Positions 59,062 to 64,000 of a DNA stretch of 64,000 bases are shown here, in pieces; the stretch's first letter is position 1, and each line of letters begins with the position of its first letter. The position numbers and the translations under genes were made by a program. The stretch covers positions 23,963,666-24,027,665 of the forward strand of contig OX485807.1 in assembly GCA_950295325.1 (NCBI GenBank). The letters are read 5' to 3'. Origin of the DNA: Polytrichum commune (lineage: Eukaryota; Streptophyta; Polytrichopsida; Polytrichales; Polytrichaceae). The notes under the pieces were generated by a model that did no database searches, was not told the origin of the DNA, and saw only the letters and a list, made by a program, of their open reading frames with translations.

Positions 59062-59194
59062 AGCTTCATATTCTTCAGCAGTTAGAATTTGGTAGGCAGT
59101 GTGAGATTGATCAGAATGCGGGGCAGCAGTGAGTAGCTTAAAATACTTGTTGGTATATTTTGCATTCCTCATTATGTAGTCCGGCGGCTGAGTT
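59062..59194 (-). pseudogene. YAK1-like protein kinase, exon fragment
   Basis: A 133-base exon with an acceptor (CATGCAG) and a GTAGGT donor on the minus strand. It encodes 44 residues starting TQPPDYIMRNAKYTNKYFK and ending LTAEEYEA. In plant YAK1 (DYRK family) kinases the same place reads GQPPDY...AKNT.KFFK...LTEEE.EA, the C-lobe segment after the kinase insert. The preceding exon (59482-59603) joins it in phase 2. The downstream exon that should continue the C-lobe was not found, and the catalytic domain proper is not in the window, so this is a fragment. Confidence 0.6.
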
Positions 59195-59481
59195 CTGCAT
59201 GACCACAACAACAACATTTAAGTGCTCACTCAACAAGCATTTTGCCTCTCCCATAGACCTACATAGAGCCTACTGGACGTTACAGCATACTGGGTGTTAC
59301 ACTTATCCTATATGACAAAGTGTTTAAAAGGAGATGGGAAATGAGATCACATGTGAGAAATTAAAAATCCTTACGCAAAGGCTTGCCAACATCAATATTT
59401 GTATAATCCTAGAGTCTAACCCTGGAAATGGTCAGGGCTTTGATCCCACAAACTTAGACAAAAAGAGAAGAAGGTTCATAC

Positions 59482-59603
59482 CCAAGCTTCTCCTTGATAA
59501 ATAGTAGAAGATCGTACTCACAAGCACCCGGAAATATTGGCAGTCCAAGAAAAAGTGCTTTATAACAGTACAAGAACAAAACCCAGCCTATGAAGTCTTC
59601 ATA
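59482..59603 (-). pseudogene. YAK1-like kinase, preceding exon
   Basis: Minus strand, ending at donor GG|GTATGA (59482/59481). It reads LFLGLPIFPGACEYDLL then FIKEKLG, which matches the kinase subdomain with LFLGLPLFPGASEFDLL. Upstream, the expected DMWSFGCIVAE segment is recognisable only with a one-base frameshift (GWVLF...), so the gene is decayed. Its 5' edge is not defined. Confidence 0.55.
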
Positions 59604-59800
59604 CATGCTTACTCTCTCGAGATTTGGACTTTCTCAGCAGCTAGGCAATACATACACAATCCAAACGACCATCTTAATTTTGCTTCCACTTGAAGTTTTA
59701 CCTCACTTCCTGAGAGCTCCAAAATCATCAAAGTTTCTGTGTGTCCAGCCTTGTTGTGAAGTAGCTCACTTCCATTGTCTTCTAGAGAGAGAAGAAACTT

Positions 59801-59873
59801 CGATCCCCAAGGGATCGACGTGAATGAAGTGTCTGTTCGTTCCACCCCTAGACCTATGTCCACGGGACATAGG
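59801..59873. repeat. Two short perfect palindromes
   Basis: CGATCCC-CAA-GGGATCG at 59801-59817 and CCTATGTCC-ACG-GGACATAGG at 59853-59873. Both have 3-base loops and perfect arms. They lie between the kinase fragment and the 3' end of the LINE. Confidence 0.7.
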
Positions 59874-60090
59874 AATAGGAGTAAAGAACTACTTCCCCCT
59901 TTCGAGAGTAGACACTATAGTCACAAGTAACCGGTAACAAAAGAAACCAGCATCAAAGAGGCCAGTACCATCTAGGAGGGTATAAATAGGGTTAATTAAT
60001 GAGGGGGTGTGTTTGTGCAAAGTTGGGGTGCCTGGTCATGAGCTTATTGTTGTAGAGAGAGGACGTTTCCCATATATGTTTTTGGTTTAG

Positions 60091-62367
60091 CTAAGGGGGG
60101 TCTTGTAGTTGAGGTAGGGGTTGATGATTTTCTAGTCGTCTTTTGTGAAGGAGGATGGACATGGCGTATTGTATGGCAATGGTATTAATATTTTTGAAGG
60201 TATTTCGGATGGATGGCATGGGTATTTTAAGTTTGTCTTCAAGCAACTTCATTGATGGAATGTGTGTTGCGGCTCTGGCTCCTGCTGTAATAACAATGAG
60301 TGGGTCAATTTTCCACCCTAGAGCAGCAATGTTTTCTATGAGTGGCTTGTATTTGTTAGCTTTGGCCTCTAGTGTTACCGGTGAAAATCTATCATTACAA
60401 TATGTGAATTCAATGAATTGTATGGTAAGTGTTTCGTCTATATTTGTGGGGGGTTCGTTTTGATATGGTAAGCCTTTAACGCAGAGAATGTCGGGTCTAA
60501 AGCGGGAGTTACAGTGGCATCTTTGGGTTCCACATGTGCACGGTAATAGCCAGTTAGGGACGGTGTTTTCTTGGGGGTTGTCATTAAAGGTACTTGCGTT
60601 CATAAGAATGTAACATCGGGATTTTTCGGAAGAGATTAATAATTTTCTGATTTCCCAGACTGCTTTGTTATGTCTTTTGACGTGTAGTGAATGTATATGT
60701 TGTTGCCTACATGTTAGTAGTACATGTAGCCATGTATCAGGTTCATATGAATTACAAATAGGACAAGTAATGGTAGGGAATCTTTGTCTACCAAAGAAAG
60801 TTTATTTTCTGGCTTGGCCCATGTAGGTTCCGGTGCGAAATTTGATAAGGCATGATTTTTGCTTGTCCGTAATGGTAGGGTTATTCCAAAATTCATTGGA
60901 AAGTTCTTTGTCAATATTTTCATTACTTATCCATTTATATATATTGGGAGTTTGTATGGCCAAGTTTTCTAAGTTGTTTATTCTGTCATATTTTTTAATT
61001 TGTTTTTCTAGAAATCTAACTGGGCCTTTGTCTGGCGTGTCTATCATGGAGGGCCATTCGTCTTTTTGGTAATAATACGGTGTGGCATGGGCGTGTTCGT
61101 ATGGATGTGTGGCTCTTCTATGTGTAAGCTCCAGTCCTTCTTTTGCTAATTTATCTGCTTGTTCGTTGCCGTCGATATTGACGTGCGCTCTTACTTTGTA
61201 TAATGTGATTGGTTGGGAACGGTTTTGGAGCAATTGTACCATGGAGGCAAGTGTGGCTTGGTCGGGGTGACTATTGTGTAGTGTGGGATGTTTAATTTGT
61301 GTGTTTAGTAGATAAAGTGCATTTAGGCTATCGGTGAATATGTATGCGGGTTCATTTGGATATTGATCGTTGATAATTCGTAGTGTTTTGTGGATGGCAA
61401 TCATTTCTGCCCGTAGGATATTCTGGTGGCCATGTAGTCGTTTGGCTATGTTAAGCCCTTTAGGACTATAAATGCCATATCTTGCTGCTTCTCTTCTCCA
61501 TACTCCAGGGGCAATTAGTTTGGGTTTTTTAAATGAACCGTCAGTGTAATAACTAAATTGTGGATGGAATTTTAATGGGAAGTTAGTTTGGTATTCGGGT
61601 GGTTGAGGCATAGGTGCTTCATTGAGTGTGAGGATGTTGGGATAGGTTAGTTTGGACCACTTTTTGCTAGGGTTGACAGGGGTATTCGGAGGGGTATATG
61701 TGGCAATTTGTGTGTATGGTTGTGGTATTGAAAGGTTATTTACAATATGGGTGAGTTGATTTAGTTGTTCATAGGTTCCTATGTAGTTATTTTGATGGTG
61801 TATGCAGAATATTTGTAATGTAGAGAGTTCTTTCCTAGGTATGTTAAGTTCAGGTGGTATAGTAGGTTCTTCATATGTGATAGTATCTGCAGCAAAGTGG
61901 GCAATAATATGTGTATCTGGAAATGGACCAGAGTGTGGATTGAAGTTTTGGTACCAGTTTGTATCAGGTGAAATGAGTATTGTGATGGTACTTGGGTCAT
62001 TTTTGGCGGCAAGACGGGCCCAATGTATAGCCTGTTGTAGGTCTGTTGCATTATTGGGGTGGGCATAGCCTATTCCCTTCCATTTATGGTCGAAGGCTTT
62101 ACCTAAGGAGCCAAATATTTTATCTCGTGAGAACGGGGAGTAAAATTGATTGAGTTGTGTGGGGCATGTGATTGGGGATGAGAAACATGAGTGGCTGATA
62201 TTAAATGATGTGATGAGAAAATTTAGTATTGGGCATTGTCTTCTATGAAACATTGTGCAATCCTCCTTACTGATCGTTTGAATACACAACCTCTGGCATA
62301 ACTCGTTTCCTGCCAATAAAAGTTCCATGACTTTCTTTGAAAAGAGCCTTGAGCAAGAATACATCAA
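60091..62367 (-). pseudogene. LINE ORF: RNase H and restriction-like endonuclease
   Basis: One minus-strand frame of about 759 codons with a single in-frame TAA (60802-60804), so a young copy. The reverse transcriptase is missing (5' truncation). Residues about 74-170 hold FYSPFSRDKIFGSLGK, YAHPNNATDLQQAIHWARLA and ILISPDTNWY, resembling N6-adenine-methyltransferase-type domains found in some retroelements but without an (N/D)PP(F/Y) catalytic box. Residues about 272-415 are an RNase H: TDGSF (D276), AEMIA (E321), FTDSLNAL (D346) and HVNIDGNEQAD (H395, D405). After the stop come CPICNSYEPDTWLHVLLTC (CCHC-type finger), a CTCGTQRCHC cluster, and FRPDI...IEFTYCND...KANKYKPL, a PD-(D/E)xK-like arrangement as in restriction-like endonuclease LINEs. 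It probably ends PQLQDPP. A second, older copy of the C-terminus lies near 27 kb. The first about 40 residues may be flanking DNA. Confidence 0.65.
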
Positions 62368-63159
62368 AATCCATGTAATATAAAAACTGCACTACATTTA
62401 GGGCTTTGTGTAAGTAGCCACTGTAACCATATCAAACCAAGGATGAGGATCATTGCAAGGTGTTACAGTTGAAGCTCTGTGTAACCCTGCAAGATAGAAG
62501 ACAAGTGTCGATGTGAACAAATTGATCGATCTTAGTAAAGTCTGTACTTGAATGTCCTCTTCATAGACCTTTCAGCTGACATGGGTGTAGATAGCAGCCA
62601 CCCGCTCAATACTTCCGTGAATACGACCTAAATTCAACTCTACAGTTGGTTCCCCTGTATTCAATGCCCTGCACAGATGCACAACATTCCAAGGAAAAAT
62701 TATGCACTTATTGCTGCACGTGAATTCACACAACATTAAGAAAAAAAGTAATGCTGACTAAAGACCTAAACATCAGTTGTATGGAGATAATACGATCTAG
62801 GCTATTATTATGAAATCAAAAGCTTTCTGTCTGTAGGCATTTTTGTCTTCAAACATCTTAAGTGAAAATATGATTCAACCCTGCAAACCCAGAAGGTGTT
62901 CAGTCTGTACCAGTTTGACAAGAGTTAAGGAGAAAATCACATACCCATGCACCTCAGGAGGCTCATAGTGCGCAGTCCAGCCCACAACAATATGTGTGAT
63001 TCACATATTTACACAATCCATAGGAAGATCAGGCATCCCACTCAATTATTACCTGGATATAAGAATATATAATGCTTCATATGCACCCCTGTCTGTAAAT
63101 ACAATGCAGGGTTAGGAATAAATGCACTCTTGCAAGGAAACCCCCAAAACAAATACTCA
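62368..63159. other. No firm gene; a possible minus-strand exon
   Basis: On the minus strand an acceptor CTGTGCAG near 62670 is followed by an open 31-codon stretch reading ALNTGEPTVELNLGRIHGS, ending in a stop near 62575. It looks protein-like but was not recognised. The LINE may have landed in an intron of whatever gene this belongs to. Confidence 0.3.
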
Positions 63160-64000
63160 TTACCAACTTCCTGAATCGAAATTTACATTTTCACGAGTTT
63201 CATCTCCTTCTTCATACACTAATTCACTAATATCAAATGTATTAAAAAACTCCTTCAAGCCAACCGATTTGGCTTTGTTAATTTGCCCAGTAGTCGGTTG
63301 TACCCCAAACGTCTCTTCCTGATAAGAAACAACGCCATTCAAATTAGTTATGATAATTAGCATATTATTCAAAAACTGCCAAAAAATAATTGTAGGATTT
63401 CATAAACTTACAAATTTTTGAGCAAAAGATCTTGCACCGCCGCTTCCAAATTTGGACCGAGGACCTGAATGAGTTTGAGAGGCTTTCCGTTGCTGTTGAT
63501 TCCAAGATGGATTTCGAACGTGTTCTCTAGCTTCTCGAACAAAAAAAGTCCAACTTACTGCAGTACAATTAGGTGGCCTTTCACCTATATAAAAAACCAT
63601 ATCGTTAAAATATAAACATTGCTTAAGCAATAAAAAAAAAAAAAAAAAAAAGCAAATATCATAAACATATGTCATAAACTTACCTCCATTGATGGCGAGC
63701 TTTCTCAACTTGTAGACTTTTTGACGTAATATGCTACTTATCATAGCATACACACAAGCGTCGTTCCATTGTCCAGGAAATTGCTTCCTCATTTTTCCCA
63801 TAATGTTAGAACAAGCTGAACTTTTTTTTATAATAATCCATTTGACATGTACATCTCTCAAGTAATGATGTACTAAAGTCTTCACTCGTGAACAAAACGC
63901 TTTACTACTTTCGCCGGCCGGAAATCCAAAACTATCTATGTTTTGTTTGTTTCTTCTATACGGTTTTGAATTCGACCTTGGTTGTGAAATGCCTTTGTGC
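63160..64000 (-). CDS. Unrecognised spliced gene, 3' part
   Basis: Three minus-strand exons with consistent phases: from beyond the right edge down to 63684, then 63412-63584, then 63160-63318, joined by GTAAGT donors and CAG/TAG acceptors and ended by TAA. The visible part has about 216 residues. Exon 1 reads SKAFCSRVKTLVHHYLRDV then KWIIIKKSSACSNIMGK and ILRQKVYKLRKLAING; exon 2 has RPPNCTAVSWTFFVREAREH and a Gln/Ser/Arg-rich stretch; exon 3 is acidic and ends FDSGSW. It is basic and Lys/Arg-rich first, acidic at the end, with no membrane span. It might be an accessory protein of a transposon or a nuclear protein; no family was recognised. A poly-A tract (63630-63650) lies in an intron. Confidence 0.55.

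Overview
The window reads as nuclear DNA of a land plant: AT-rich, gene-poor, dense in transposon remains, with a chloroplast-type universal stress protein gene, spliced genes with GT-AG introns, a plant-style cytosolic HSP90 and a Stowaway-type element starting CTCCCTCCGT. The species cannot be named from sequence alone; several element families look unlike those of well-studied flowering plants, so a lycophyte, fern, bryophyte or gymnosperm is possible (inference). Only two intact host genes can be supported: HSP90 (37975-40362, +) and a plastid-targeted universal stress protein (46646-49415, +, five coding exons). Partial or decayed host-like genes lie on the minus strand at 56.7-59.6 kb (GNAT-like exons, and two YAK1-like kinase exons), and an unrecognised spliced gene runs off the right edge (63160 to beyond 64000, -).

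Layout: 1-3.5 kb is the end of a decayed Ty3/gypsy element whose RNase H and front half of integrase are deleted, followed by an LTR-like region with tandem repeats. 4.0-6.2 kb has no gene but repeats one small hairpin and carries a snRNA-type USE plus TATA pair. 7.2-11.3 kb is a broken Mutator-like (MULE) transposase, cut by an 835-bp solo LTR with a 5-bp target duplication. 12.9-13.9 kb is a GC-rich island. 15-20.5 kb is non-coding and built of old, diverged repeats sharing a core like GCATTGCCAAGGTCATTTTG. 20-36 kb holds MITEs, a decayed LINE tail (about 27 kb), a TTAA-flanked piggyBac-like MITE (28793-29392) and a hAT-like element (32714-34782) that carries a 232-codon ORF and has a smaller relative nested inside it; both show perfect 8-bp target duplications. 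37-40.4 kb is HSP90 with a 105-bp tandem duplication upstream. 42.6-44.5 kb has MITE and tandem duplications. 45.1-49.4 kb is the stress protein gene. 51.7-55.3 kb is a cluster of hAT-like, Stowaway-like and fold-back Tourist-like elements. 60.1-62.4 kb is a well preserved, 5'-truncated LINE (RNase H plus a restriction-like endonuclease signature) with one in-frame stop.

Both intact genes are stress related (protein folding, stress sensing), but they have separate promoters and there is no sign that they are co-regulated. Most of the biology here is layered transposition: nested insertions give a relative time order (MULE older than solo LTR; 2.07-kb hAT-like element older than the 561-bp one). 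A dispersed repeat of roughly 300-400 bp with at least six copies (23.4, 29.8, 32.0, 36.9, 43.5, 50.3 kb) fits no class I recognise.
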